NCBI GenBank assembly: GCA_022510885.1
Contig: JAFLSP010000042.1
Span: 1 to 12,709 of the forward strand
Source: Treponema sp.
GTDB taxonomy: Bacteria; Spirochaetota; Spirochaetia; Treponematales; Treponemataceae
DNA: 12,709 nucleotides
Direction of reading: 5' to 3'
This document shows, piece after piece, positions 6,248 to 12,709 of this stretch (position 1 is its first letter; each line of letters begins with the position of its first letter). Under the pieces are notes generated by a model. It was not told the DNA's origin and searched no databases. It saw nothing but the letters and a program-made list of their open reading frames with translations. The position numbers and the translations under genes were made by a program.

Positions 6248-6664
6248 ATGGCAGACCTACTCGTACAGGTGCAGACGAACAACCGCATTGAGTCCTACAT
6301 GGACATCCAGCACGGCAAGGTTCAGACGCTCATCCGCGCGATGAAGCAGAAGGACTGGGCGTATGTGCTTGCCGTCCCGCCGACTGACAAAATCCGCCAC
6401 AAATACTGCCTGCTTCCCATCTGGGACGTGGAGAGCATAGGGCGGGTGGCGACCGCGCGCAGAATCGGCGCGTACGTGTTCAACTTCTCGCTCGTGGAGC
6501 AGCGCTCCATGCTCTCGCCCGCCGATTTCGCCACGCTCGTCGATAGGCTGCGGAAGTCCCGTGAGCCGGCTCGCGGGTTTATCGGCCCGCTTCCGCGCGA
6601 TGAACTGGGCTACCGCATGATAATGGTTAACGACGAGCTTTCCGTCATGCCGGCGGCGCAGTAG
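6248..6664 (+). CDS. Unrecognised 138-residue protein
   Basis: I do not recognise this protein. It has no signal peptide, membrane segment or obvious catalytic motif, and looks soluble and cytoplasmic. Residues 20-50 are basic and aromatic (HGKVQTLIRAMKQKDWAYV), followed by a hydrophobic, strand-like middle (YCLLPIWDVE, AYVFNFSLVEQ). A helical SPADFATLVDRLRKS stretch (about 92-106) and a short GFIGPLPRDELGYRM tail complete it. Codon use matches its neighbours, and a strong promoter stands directly before it, so it is a real gene. It sits between asd and lysA, which hints at, but does not show, a link to lysine metabolism. The start is ATG 6248, which coincides with the predicted transcription start; an internal ATG (Met18) has no ribosome-binding site. 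Confidence 0.75.
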   Translation: MADLLVQVQTNNRIESYMDIQHGKVQTLIRAMKQKDWAYVLAVPPTDKIRHKYCLLPIWDVESIGRVATARRIGAYVFNFSLVEQRSMLSPADFATLVDRLRKSREPARGFIGPLPRDELGYRMIMVNDELSVMPAAQ

Positions 6665-6727
6665 CGTCCGCCGGTTCTGCTCGGCCGCGCAACCGCTCCG
6701 TTCCCTCTACCCACGCGCAGAAAAATC

Positions 6728-6736
6728 TGCTACACT
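6728..6736 (+). promoter_or_regulatory. Extended -10 promoter for lysA
   Basis: TGCTACACT is identical to the MATE promoter element. The predicted start near 6743 gives a 14-base leader that begins with GAGGAG (6744-6749), the Shine-Dalgarno. The -35 region is not recognisable. Confidence 0.5.
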
Positions 6737-6756
6737 GTTCCGCGAGGAGATAAACC

Positions 6757-8022
6757 ATGAGTTCGGATTTCCCCCTTTCCCACGACGCGCTCGCAAGGCT
6801 CACCGAGGAGTATCCCACGCCGTTCTACCTGTACGACGAGCGGGCGATTCGCGAGAATTTCCGCGCCTTCAAGCGTGCCTTCTCCCTTTTCCCGCAGTTC
6901 AGGGAGTTCTTCGCGGTCAAGGCCTGCCCCAATCCGTACATCCTGAAGGTGCTCGCCGAGGAGGGCTGCGGGGCGGACTGCTCAAGCCTGCCGGAGCTGA
7001 TGCTCGCCAAACTGTCCGGCATGGGCGGCGACATGGTGATGTTCACGTCGAACGAGACGCCGGCGGAGGAGTACCGCTACGCGGCGGAGGCGGGCAACAT
7101 CATCAACCTTGACGACGTGACGCACATCGACTTTCTGGAGCGGACGCTCGGCGCGCTGCCCGAGACGCTGTGCTTCCGCTACAACCCCGGCCCGCTTAAA
7201 GAGGGCGGCAACGCGATTATCGGCAAGCCGGAGGAGGCGAAGTACGGCTGCACGCGCGAGCAGCTGCTCGCGGCGTACAAGCGGTGCAAGGAGGCGGGCG
7301 TGCGGCGCTTCGGGCTGCACACGATGGTCGCCTCCAACGAGCTGAACCCCGATTTCTTCGTGGACACGGCGCGGCTGGTGTTCGACCTCGTGCTTGAGGT
7401 GCAGCGCGAGTGCGGCGTGGACATCTCCTTCGTGGACTTCGGCGGCGGCATCGGCATTCCCTACCGCCCGGGGCAGCAGAAGGTGGACGTGGAGTACGTC
7501 GCGCGGGAAATCCGCCGGCTCTACGACGAGAAAATCGTTCCCGCCGGGCTTGACCCGCTGCTCGTCACCTTTGAGTGCGGCCGCCCGATTACCGGCCCCT
7601 ACGGCTGGCTCGTGACGCGCGCCGTGCACGAGAAGCACATCTACCGCGACTACATCGGCACGGACGCCTGCATGGCGGACCTGATGCGCCCCGGCATGTA
7701 CGGCGCGTACCACGAGCTGACGGTGAGCGGCAAGGAGGACGCGCCCAAGGACCACGTGTACGACGTGGTGGGAAGCCTGTGCGAGAACTGCGACAAGTTC
7801 GCCGTGCAGCGTCCGCTCCCCAAAATCGAGCGGGGCGACCTGCTGATAATCCACGACGCGGGCGCGCACGGGCGGGCGATGGGCTTCAACTACAACGGAA
7901 AGCTGCGCGCGGGCGAGCTGCTGCTGCGTCCAGACGGCAGCGTGATGCAAATCCGCCGCCGCGAGACGGTGGAGGACTATTTCGCGACGCTCGACCTGGA
8001 GGGCGTCGCGTCATTCGCCTAG
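6757..8022 (+). CDS. lysA: Diaminopimelate decarboxylase-type PLP enzyme
   Basis: This 421-residue fold-type III PLP decarboxylase is predicted to turn meso-diaminopimelate into lysine. Visible features in order: TPFYLYDE (21-28), the PLP lysine Lys55 in FFAVKACPNP, GLHTMVAS (186-193), the phosphate-binding GGGIG (229-233), ECGRP (273-277), the active-site CENCD (342-346, with the cysteine used across the dimer interface), and GAHGRAMGFNYNGKL (369-383). The block that is usually HxHxGS in DapDC keeps only its first histidine (HTMVAS), so this is a divergent subgroup. Related enzymes decarboxylate carboxynorspermidine, ornithine or arginine; the nearby dapA and asd favour lysine. The start is supported by GAGGAG eight bases upstream of ATG 6757. 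It has its own promoter but lies in the same direction as dapA-asd. Confidence 0.85.
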   Translation: MSSDFPLSHDALARLTEEYPTPFYLYDERAIRENFRAFKRAFSLFPQFREFFAVKACPNPYILKVLAEEGCGADCSSLPELMLAKLSGMGGDMVMFTSNETPAEEYRYAAEAGNIINLDDVTHIDFLERTLGALPETLCFRYNPGPLKEGGNAIIGKPEEAKYGCTREQLLAAYKRCKEAGVRRFGLHTMVASNELNPDFFVDTARLVFDLVLEVQRECGVDISFVDFGGGIGIPYRPGQQKVDVEYVAREIRRLYDEKIVPAGLDPLLVTFECGRPITGPYGWLVTRAVHEKHIYRDYIGTDACMADLMRPGMYGAYHELTVSGKEDAPKDHVYDVVGSLCENCDKFAVQRPLPKIERGDLLIIHDAGAHGRAMGFNYNGKLRAGELLLRPDGSVMQIRRRETVEDYFATLDLEGVASFA

Positions 8023-8049
8023 CGCGGACGGCCGCGCAGGCTCATTTTT
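8022..8049 (+). terminator. Putative weak terminator after lysA
   Basis: GCGCGG (8022-8027) pairs with CCGCGC (8032-8037) around a 4-base loop. A TTTTT run (8045-8049) follows, but seven bases after the stem, which is further than ideal. Some read-through into the hemerythrin gene is likely. Confidence 0.35.
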
Positions 8050-8071
8050 CAGCGAATTATGGAGGAACACT

Positions 8072-8479
8072 ATGACTGAAAAAGTGGTATGGAACGATGA
8101 CTATCTGATTGGCATCGTCGAGATTGACAACCAGCACAAGAAGCTGCTCCTGATTGCGAACGAGCTGTACGAGATTGCGACCGGCGCGCCGGAGGCGTAC
8201 AAGCTCAAGATGTCGTCCGCGCTCAAAAAGCTCACGGACTACACGGTCTACCATTTTTCGAGCGAAGAAGAGTATATGCACAAGTTTGGGTACGCGGGGG
8301 CTGACGCGCACAAGGCGGCGCACGACAAGTTCGTGAAAGAGGTGAGCTACCATATCCAGCAGCTTTCCGCCGACAACATCGAGGACGGCATCCGCTTCTA
8401 CTCTTTCGTGGCGAGCTGGGTGCTGAACCACATCGCGAAAGCCGACAAGATTTGGGCCGCCGCCGTCAAGGAGGCGTAA
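8072..8479 (+). CDS. Bacteriohemerythrin
   Basis: This single-domain, 135-residue hemerythrin would bind O2 at a non-haem di-iron site in the cytoplasm. All seven expected ligands are in place with standard spacing: His22 (DNQHKK), His61 and Glu65 (HxxxE), His80 and His84 (HxxxH), and His120 and Asp125 (HxxxxD). Family members sense, store or deliver oxygen, or protect against it; in an anaerobe or microaerophile O2 or NO handling is likely, but this is inferred. There is no fused signalling domain. The start is fixed by GGAGG (8061-8065) six bases upstream. The gap to lysA is 49 bases with no clear promoter, so it may be partly co-transcribed. Its stop codon lies inside an inverted repeat shared with the convergent gene. 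Confidence 0.95.
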   Translation: MTEKVVWNDDYLIGIVEIDNQHKKLLLIANELYEIATGAPEAYKLKMSSALKKLTDYTVYHFSSEEEYMHKFGYAGADAHKAAHDKFVKEVSYHIQQLSADNIEDGIRFYSFVASWVLNHIAKADKIWAAAVKEA

Positions 8480-8502
8480 CGGGCGGCGGAGCAGTCCGTT
8501 AC
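8476..8502. terminator. Inverted repeat spanning two convergent stop codons
   Basis: GTAACGG (8476-8482) and CCGTTAC (8496-8502) are perfect 7-base complements with a 13-base loop. One arm contains the hemerythrin stop (8477-8479), the other the stop of the convergent gene (8499-8501). No T-run follows on either strand, so it may be a weak two-way terminator or a 3'-end stabiliser rather than a classical intrinsic terminator. Confidence 0.4.
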
Positions 8503-10679
8503 CCCGTTACCTTGAACTTTTCGCCCAGTGCCTTGATGTCTGCCCACACGCCCGCAACGCCGTCCGGGTTCTTCAGGATGAGGACGAGCGCGGTGATGGC
8601 AAGCGCGAGCAGGACGACCGCGAGCAGAAGCCGCTTCCACGGAAAGCGTTTTGCGGCGAAGGGGTCTTTTGCCGAGAGGTACGCGCCCGCAGGTTTTGCG
8701 GGCAGGTGGGTGAGCGACTTGCCGAGCAGGATTGACACTTTGGTGTTGCCGTTGATTGCCCATCCGCTTGCGTCGAGCACCGGCGAGATGTTCCGCTGCC
8801 GCAGCTTCATGTACGCCAGCACCATGGAGGGCAGCGATATTGCCAGGACGATGCCCACAAGCCCGAGCGGAATCCACCAGCCCAGCCCGAAGAAGGCCTG
8901 CAGGATGCCGCCCGCCACGGTCGCGATGCCGGTGAAGGTCACGCTCAGGGCGGCGATGGTTCCGATGTCGATTTTCTTGGGGACGATGGCAGTCGCCTCC
9001 GCCTTCGGGTTCTCGACGGCGGAAGCGAGCTTGCTGTTCATGCCGCTTTCCTTGTCGGCGGCGGCGCGGGCAATCCGCTCCTGAATCAGCCGCATCAGTT
9101 TTTTGTAGGGCGAGAAGAAGGCCTGCTTGATGTTCACCGGGTTCTCGATGATTTTGATGATGGTCGCGTCCCAGTCCGCGCCGCTCCTGTCGTAGAAAAC
9201 GCCGTTGCGCCCCACGATGATGTTGTCGGTGCTGCCGTTCGAGACGAGCGCGGCAATCTGCATCTTCTCGCCGTCCGCGCGCTTGGTGCAGTCGCAGTAG
9301 ACCAGGAAGCACTGCGAGAGCGCGGCCATCGTCCCGTGCTTGGTGATGTCCAGCACTTTCATGCACAGCTCGCACGCGCGCCCGTCGATGTACAGGGTGC
9401 CGCACTGGAAGATTGCCTTTTCGCCGAGCGTGTAGAATGCCTCGAACGAGACGAAGTTCTTGAGCAGCTCCACGAAGTCGCGCCGCAGGAGGAGCATTTT
9501 CCTCAGCTCCACGGAGGCCAGCGCGACCGGCGGACGGCTCTCCTCGTCCGCAAGCAGGGCGGCGATTTTCTGCTCGCAGTCGCCCGCAAGGATGTCGGTG
9601 ACGCGCTCAAGCCCGATGCCGCTCACCTCGTTCTGGGGCATCGCGCCGAACCACGCCTCATACGGGCGGAACAGGTCCTCAATCTTGCGCCAGTTCGCCT
9701 CCGAGAGCGCGGCGATGTCCTTCTCGAACAGCGGGCGTATCACGTGCTCCTTGAACGCGCTGATGCTGTCGCGCCACGCCGGGTTCACCGTGGCATCGAG
9801 CGGCAGCGGCTTTCCCGCCTCGCACTGGGCAAGCGGGAGCAGCGCGAGGTGCTCCCGGTCGCGCAGGTCGCCGTTCTCGTCCAGGTACATGGTGTCGGTC
9901 TTGGCGCGCATGATTTCCCTTGAGCCTGCGTCAAAACTGATGAGCGAGCAGCGCAGGTAGTAGTCGTTGATTTTGTCCTTTACCGCAAGAAAGCTTGCCG
10001 CCGCCGCGTCGGTCGCGTCCTTCAGGAAGAAGATTTTGGGGTCGTCCTTCGCGCCCGCCTCGCGCCAGGCTTTGAGCGACCGGGCGTTCTGGTAGAACTC
10101 CTCGAACTGGGCGCGCGTGATGCCCTTTGCGCCGCTGATGTCGTCCGTGCCGCCCGTCGCCGTGATGATGTCCTGTATCACCGAGGCCACGGCCGCGTCC
10201 TCCGCGCATTCCGCCGGAAGAACGCCGTCGCCGTTCAGCACGTCCGGGGCAAAGAGCCGGTCGTTCACCCCCAGGTCGTCGAGCGTGATGGATGCCGCGT
10301 CCGGCTTGCCCAGGATTTCCAGCACGGACTTCGCGGAGTCCAGCGGGGAGTGCCCGCAGTCAAACGGCTCGCTCCCGAGCGCGTCCAGCGGAATCGCGTC
10401 GCCCTTTTCCATGATGACCTCTGGGCGCGCGAAGTATTTTTTGATGTAGTCCACCGCCGCAAGAATCTCCGGCTCGCGCACGCGCCCGTTCTTGTCCGTG
10501 TCGAGGACCGAAAGCGTCTCCTCGCTGAATTCAAGCCCCTTCACCGGGCAGGCGAGCGCGGTCCAAAGCTTCCTGTCCAGGGTGCGCAGGTTCAGCACGT
10601 CATCGATAGTAGAGATTTTTGCCTGAATCAGCCCGCCGTTCTGGATAAAGTGATAGGAATGTCTGTCGTTGTGTCTCAT
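8499..10679 (-). CDS. Membrane-anchored protein with EF-hand-like loops, function unknown
   Basis: I do not recognise a characterised family for this 726-residue protein. One canonical 12-residue EF-hand loop is visible at 60-71 (DTDKNGRVREPE: Asp1, Asp3, Asn5, Gly6, Val8, Glu12). Two degenerate loops follow: 146-157 (DVLNGDGVLPAE) and 265-276 (YLDENGDLRDRE, with Asp3, Asn5, Gly6, Leu8, Glu12). A cysteine cluster lies at 426, 436, 439, 457, 462 and 464. The first 570 residues have no signal peptide or membrane segment. The C-terminal part has three likely membrane helices (about 572-594, 598-622, 683-702), with a short loop and a 24-residue tail. The large N-terminal part is therefore probably cytoplasmic and membrane-tethered. 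A calcium-responsive role is suggested only by the loops. ATG 10679 coincides with the predicted transcription start; no Shine-Dalgarno is present. Confidence 0.8.
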   Translation of the reverse strand: MRHNDRHSYHFIQNGGLIQAKISTIDDVLNLRTLDRKLWTALACPVKGLEFSEETLSVLDTDKNGRVREPEILAAVDYIKKYFARPEVIMEKGDAIPLDALGSEPFDCGHSPLDSAKSVLEILGKPDAASITLDDLGVNDRLFAPDVLNGDGVLPAECAEDAAVASVIQDIITATGGTDDISGAKGITRAQFEEFYQNARSLKAWREAGAKDDPKIFFLKDATDAAAASFLAVKDKINDYYLRCSLISFDAGSREIMRAKTDTMYLDENGDLRDREHLALLPLAQCEAGKPLPLDATVNPAWRDSISAFKEHVIRPLFEKDIAALSEANWRKIEDLFRPYEAWFGAMPQNEVSGIGLERVTDILAGDCEQKIAALLADEESRPPVALASVELRKMLLLRRDFVELLKNFVSFEAFYTLGEKAIFQCGTLYIDGRACELCMKVLDITKHGTMAALSQCFLVYCDCTKRADGEKMQIAALVSNGSTDNIIVGRNGVFYDRSGADWDATIIKIIENPVNIKQAFFSPYKKLMRLIQERIARAAADKESGMNSKLASAVENPKAEATAIVPKKIDIGTIAALSVTFTGIATVAGGILQAFFGLGWWIPLGLVGIVLAISLPSMVLAYMKLRQRNISPVLDASGWAINGNTKVSILLGKSLTHLPAKPAGAYLSAKDPFAAKRFPWKRLLLAVVLLALAITALVLILKNPDGVAGVWADIKALGEKFKVTG

Positions 10680-10685
10680 GGTGCT

Positions 10686-10694
10686 ATTCTAGCA
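10686..10694 (-). promoter_or_regulatory. Extended -10 promoter for the EF-hand gene (leaderless)
   Basis: TGCTAGAAT on the minus strand (hexamer TAGAAT, 10691-10686). The seventh base downstream is 10679, the A of the start codon. A TTCCTT at 10714-10709, 17 bases upstream, is a poor -35. Confidence 0.55.
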
Positions 10695-10717
10695 CAGGAA
10701 CGGCGGATAAGGAAGAC

Positions 10718-10745
10718 GGCATCTGCGGATGAACCCGCAGATGCC
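10718..10745 (-). terminator. Hairpin terminator after the S1-domain gene
   Basis: A perfect 11-bp stem, GGCATCTGCGG with CCGCAGATGCC, with a 6-base loop lies seven bases after the S1 gene's stop. On the minus strand it is followed by GTCTTCCTT, only moderately T-rich. It is the strongest hairpin in the right half and separates the S1 gene from the EF-hand gene. Confidence 0.65.
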
Positions 10746-10751
10746 CGCGCG

Positions 10752-11843
10752 CTATTTTTTCAGCAGCGCGGCAAAGGGGCTGTAATGCTCGCCGTCGTCG
10801 TTCTGGCGCGAGATGTAGGTTGCCGCGCTCTGTTCCTGCTCCGCGCTTGCGGCGGGAAGGAGCGAGATGCGCCGCGACTCGCGGTCGATTTTCTCCACCA
10901 CCACGCTGAACGGGTCGCCGGGGCGGAATTTCTTGGACAGGTTCGTGGTCGCGCTCACGTCCTCCAGCGCGGAGATGTGCACGAGGCCGTCTATGCCCTT
11001 GGCGAGCGTGACGAACAGGCCGAAGGGCGCGACGCGCGCGATTGTCCCGTCGATTTTCGCGCCGACGGAGAGCGCGGACAGGTCGTCCCAGGGGTCTTTC
11101 TCAAGCGCCTTCATGCTGAGCGAGACTTTCTCGTGCTGCCAGTCCGCCTTGATGACGAGCGCCTCCACCGTCTGCCCGACCGACAGCACGTCCGCCACGT
11201 CGTCCACGCGCTCGTGCGAGATTTCGGAGACGGGCAGCAGCGCGCGGAAGCCGCCGATGTCGATGAACGCGCCGTAGCTCTGGAGCGACTGCACCGTGCC
11301 GCTCACCTTGGTGCCGACCGCGACCGTCTGCGCGAGCGCGGTGACGCGCTGCCGCGCCTCCTGCTCCAGAATCCTGCGGTTGGACACCACGATGTCCTTG
11401 CCGCCGTTCTTGTATTCGGTGATGATGAAGGCCATCGTGCGCCCCTCGGGGTTCTGCGCCTCGCCGTCCCTGCGCAGGCCCATCTGCGAGTGCGGGCAGA
11501 ACGCGCGCGCCGTGCCGAGCCGCACCTCAAAGCCGCCCTTGATTTCCTTGCCGACCGTGCCCTCGACGGGCAGCCCCGCCTTGAACGCCTTTTCGAGCAT
11601 GGTGCCGTCCGCCCGCGCGCCGCCGAGCCGCGTGGTGAAGCGCAGCTCGCCGCGCTCGCTGCCCACGAAGTACGCGGTGACGGTGTCGCCCTCCTGCACG
11701 CCCACGTTCCCGTCGCCGTCGGCGAACTCCGCCGCGTCGATGCAGCCCTCGCTTTTCTGCCCCACGTCGATGAATACGGTGTCGCCCGCCACCTGCACCA
11801 CGGTCGTCTTGACCGCCTCTCCAACCTCAAACTGCTGTCTCAT
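10752..11843 (-). CDS. Four-S1-domain RNA-binding protein (RpsA-like)
   Basis: This 363-residue protein is made almost entirely of S1/OB-fold RNA-binding repeats, at about 5-71, 91-155, 178-245 and 262-329. Repeats three and four are the most typical (SYGAFIDIGGFRALLPVSEIS and PFGLFVTLAKGIDGLVHISAL), with clear RNA-facing aromatic residues; the first two are divergent. The tail (330-363) is polar. Known relatives are ribosomal protein S1 and its shorter homologues. With four repeats instead of six it may act in translation initiation or RNA metabolism without being the housekeeping S1. The start ATG 11843 follows GAGGA in a short leader of about 15 bases. An S1-like protein near several genes that lack Shine-Dalgarno sites is suggestive but unproven. 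Confidence 0.9.
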   Translation of the reverse strand: MRQQFEVGEAVKTTVVQVAGDTVFIDVGQKSEGCIDAAEFADGDGNVGVQEGDTVTAYFVGSERGELRFTTRLGGARADGTMLEKAFKAGLPVEGTVGKEIKGGFEVRLGTARAFCPHSQMGLRRDGEAQNPEGRTMAFIITEYKNGGKDIVVSNRRILEQEARQRVTALAQTVAVGTKVSGTVQSLQSYGAFIDIGGFRALLPVSEISHERVDDVADVLSVGQTVEALVIKADWQHEKVSLSMKALEKDPWDDLSALSVGAKIDGTIARVAPFGLFVTLAKGIDGLVHISALEDVSATTNLSKKFRPGDPFSVVVEKIDRESRRISLLPAASAEQEQSAATYISRQNDDGEHYSPFAALLKK

Positions 11844-11864
11844 GTCGTCCTCGCTATGTCAGAT

Positions 11865-11893
11865 ACTATATAGAAAATCGCGCGGCGTGTCAT
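11865..11893 (-). promoter_or_regulatory. Promoter for the S1-domain gene
   Basis: On the minus strand ATGACA (11893-11888) overlaps the nudC stop codon, and TATAGT (11870-11865) follows after 17 bases. The predicted start near 11858 gives a leader of about 15 bases containing GAGGA. Confidence 0.55.
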
Positions 11894-12675
11894 CAGTCGA
11901 AGCAGCCGTGAATCAGGCTCCACGCCACGCTGCCGGGCGGGGGCGTGGCGGGCAGGTGGTCGCGCGGGAAGAAGCGCGCGTCGCGCAGTTCGTCGCTCTG
12001 GGGCGTGATGTCGCCGCCGGCGTACTCGGCGCGGAAGGCGAGCATGAGCTGGTCGGGGAAGGGCCAGGGCTGGCTCGCCACGTAGCGCACGTCCCGCACG
12101 TCGATGCCGGTCTCCTCCTTCACCTCGCGCGCGACGGCGGCCTCTATCGTCTCGCCGGTCTCCACGAAGCCCGCGATGCAGGTGTACACGTCCGTGGCGC
12201 GGTGGAGGTGCCGCGCGAGCAGGATTTCGTCGCCCCGGCTCACCAGGACGATGACGGCCGGCTCAATCTGCGGGAAGAACTGGCGGCCGCAGGAGGAGCA
12301 GACGCGCGCGGTGAGCGCGGGGTCGTCGCGGAGCGGGCTGCCGCAGACGGAGCAGAAGCGCCTGAGGCGGCGGAAGTTGAGCAGCCCTTTCGCCCGCGCG
12401 CTCAGGGAGCACTGCCGCCGCTCGTGCCGCGCGCGCCAGAAGAACTCGCGCAGGGGAATGTCCGCGCAGCGCGCGGGGGCGGGCGCGTCGCTTTTCAGCT
12501 CCAGCGCGGAGATGCCGGATTCCGGCTCGCTGAACCAGTCGTCCGCCGCGTCCTGCCCGATGCAGCGGCGCAGGGTCTCCGCGTCGGGAAGCGCGCCGTC
12601 CTGCAAGAAGATGCGGTCGCCGCGGAAGATGAAGCGGTGGGGGAGGAGGTCGGAGGGGTCGTTCGTCATCGCCAT
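11893..12675 (-). CDS. nudC: NADH pyrophosphatase / RNA deNADding Nudix hydrolase
   Basis: Family members cleave NADH to NMNH and AMP, and NudC also removes NAD caps from the 5' ends of RNA. The 260-residue protein has the full layout: a divergent N-terminal domain, a zinc ribbon with Cys108, Cys111, Cys126 and Cys129, the Nudix box at 169-191 (Gly169, Glu174, and the REVKEETG core with its metal-binding glutamates), and the NudC-specific SQPWPFP (201-207). The motif ends DQL where many relatives have a serine, a minor variant. The start is uncertain among GTG 12690, ATG 12675 and ATG 12669. I chose 12675 because the predicted transcription start falls within one base of it and GTG 12690 lies inside the -10 region. 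No Shine-Dalgarno is visible. Confidence 0.92.
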   Translation of the reverse strand: MAMTNDPSDLLPHRFIFRGDRIFLQDGALPDAETLRRCIGQDAADDWFSEPESGISALELKSDAPAPARCADIPLREFFWRARHERRQCSLSARAKGLLNFRRLRRFCSVCGSPLRDDPALTARVCSSCGRQFFPQIEPAVIVLVSRGDEILLARHLHRATDVYTCIAGFVETGETIEAAVAREVKEETGIDVRDVRYVASQPWPFPDQLMLAFRAEYAGGDITPQSDELRDARFFPRDHLPATPPPGSVAWSLIHGCFD

Positions 12676-12680
12676 GCCCC

Positions 12681-12709
12681 ACTGTAGCACGGAACGGGGT
12701 TTCGCGCAA
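12681..12709 (-). promoter_or_regulatory. Extended -10 promoter for nudC (leaderless)
   Basis: On the minus strand TGCTACAGT (12689-12681, hexamer TACAGT) is preceded at 17 bases by TTGCGC (12709-12704), a partial -35 at the window edge. The predicted start is about 12674-12675, at the ATG. Confidence 0.5.

Noticed and set aside
10350..11873. Plus-strand open frame of 507 codons opposite the S1-domain gene
   Set aside because: The S1 repeats on the other strand are unmistakable; this frame has no domain or start signal.
1..12709. tRNA or rRNA genes, CRISPR arrays, insertion sequences, integrase or attachment sites
   Set aside because: No tRNA T-loop, rRNA segment, regularly spaced repeats, transposase-like protein or target-site duplication was found on either strand.

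Overview
The window is GC-rich, densely packed bacterial chromosome with eleven confidently read protein genes and no sign of a mobile element, CRISPR array, tRNA or rRNA. The best guess at origin is a GC-rich member of the Spirochaetota, close to Treponema. This rests on gene style: an excisionase-type HTH fused to a PTS EIIA domain, a stand-alone four-S1-domain protein, an archaeal/fungal-type aspartate-semialdehyde dehydrogenase, and a bacteriohemerythrin. It is an inference, not proven by any single marker.

Layout. Positions 1-274 are non-coding and less GC-rich than the rest. They hold an unusual set of four mutually complementary segments leading into a cytidine deaminase gene (cdd, 275-691, +). 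An HTH-EIIA regulator (808-1452, +) runs convergently into chorismate synthase (aroC, 1461-2567, -), with only 8 bases between the stop codons. Upstream of aroC on the minus strand is a MATE-family exporter (2612-4036). A divergent promoter region (4037-4178) separates it from a lysine-pathway block on the plus strand: dapA (4179-5084), asd (5096-6199), an unrecognised 138-residue protein (6248-6664) and a lysA-type decarboxylase (6757-8022). A bacteriohemerythrin follows (8072-8479). The right part is all minus strand: a 726-residue membrane-anchored protein with EF-hand-like loops (8499-10679), a four-S1-domain protein (10752-11843) and an NudC-type NADH pyrophosphatase (11893-12675).

How the genes fit together. 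asd and dapA catalyse consecutive steps from aspartyl phosphate towards diaminopimelate, and lysA would make lysine from meso-diaminopimelate, so this is a partial lysine operon; the middle dap steps must be encoded elsewhere. aroC supplies chorismate. The other genes are housekeeping, signalling or stress functions with no obvious shared pathway.

The most interesting signals are regulatory. First, the cdd leader has the architecture of a translational RNA switch: a P1-like 11-bp closing stem, an alternative stem using the same strand, and a third pairing that would hide the ribosome-binding site. Second, many promoters share an extended -10 of the form TGCTANNNT. For four genes (MATE, the 138-residue protein, the EF-hand protein and nudC) the predicted transcription start falls on, or one base from, the A of the start codon with no Shine-Dalgarno sequence, suggesting leaderless mRNAs.
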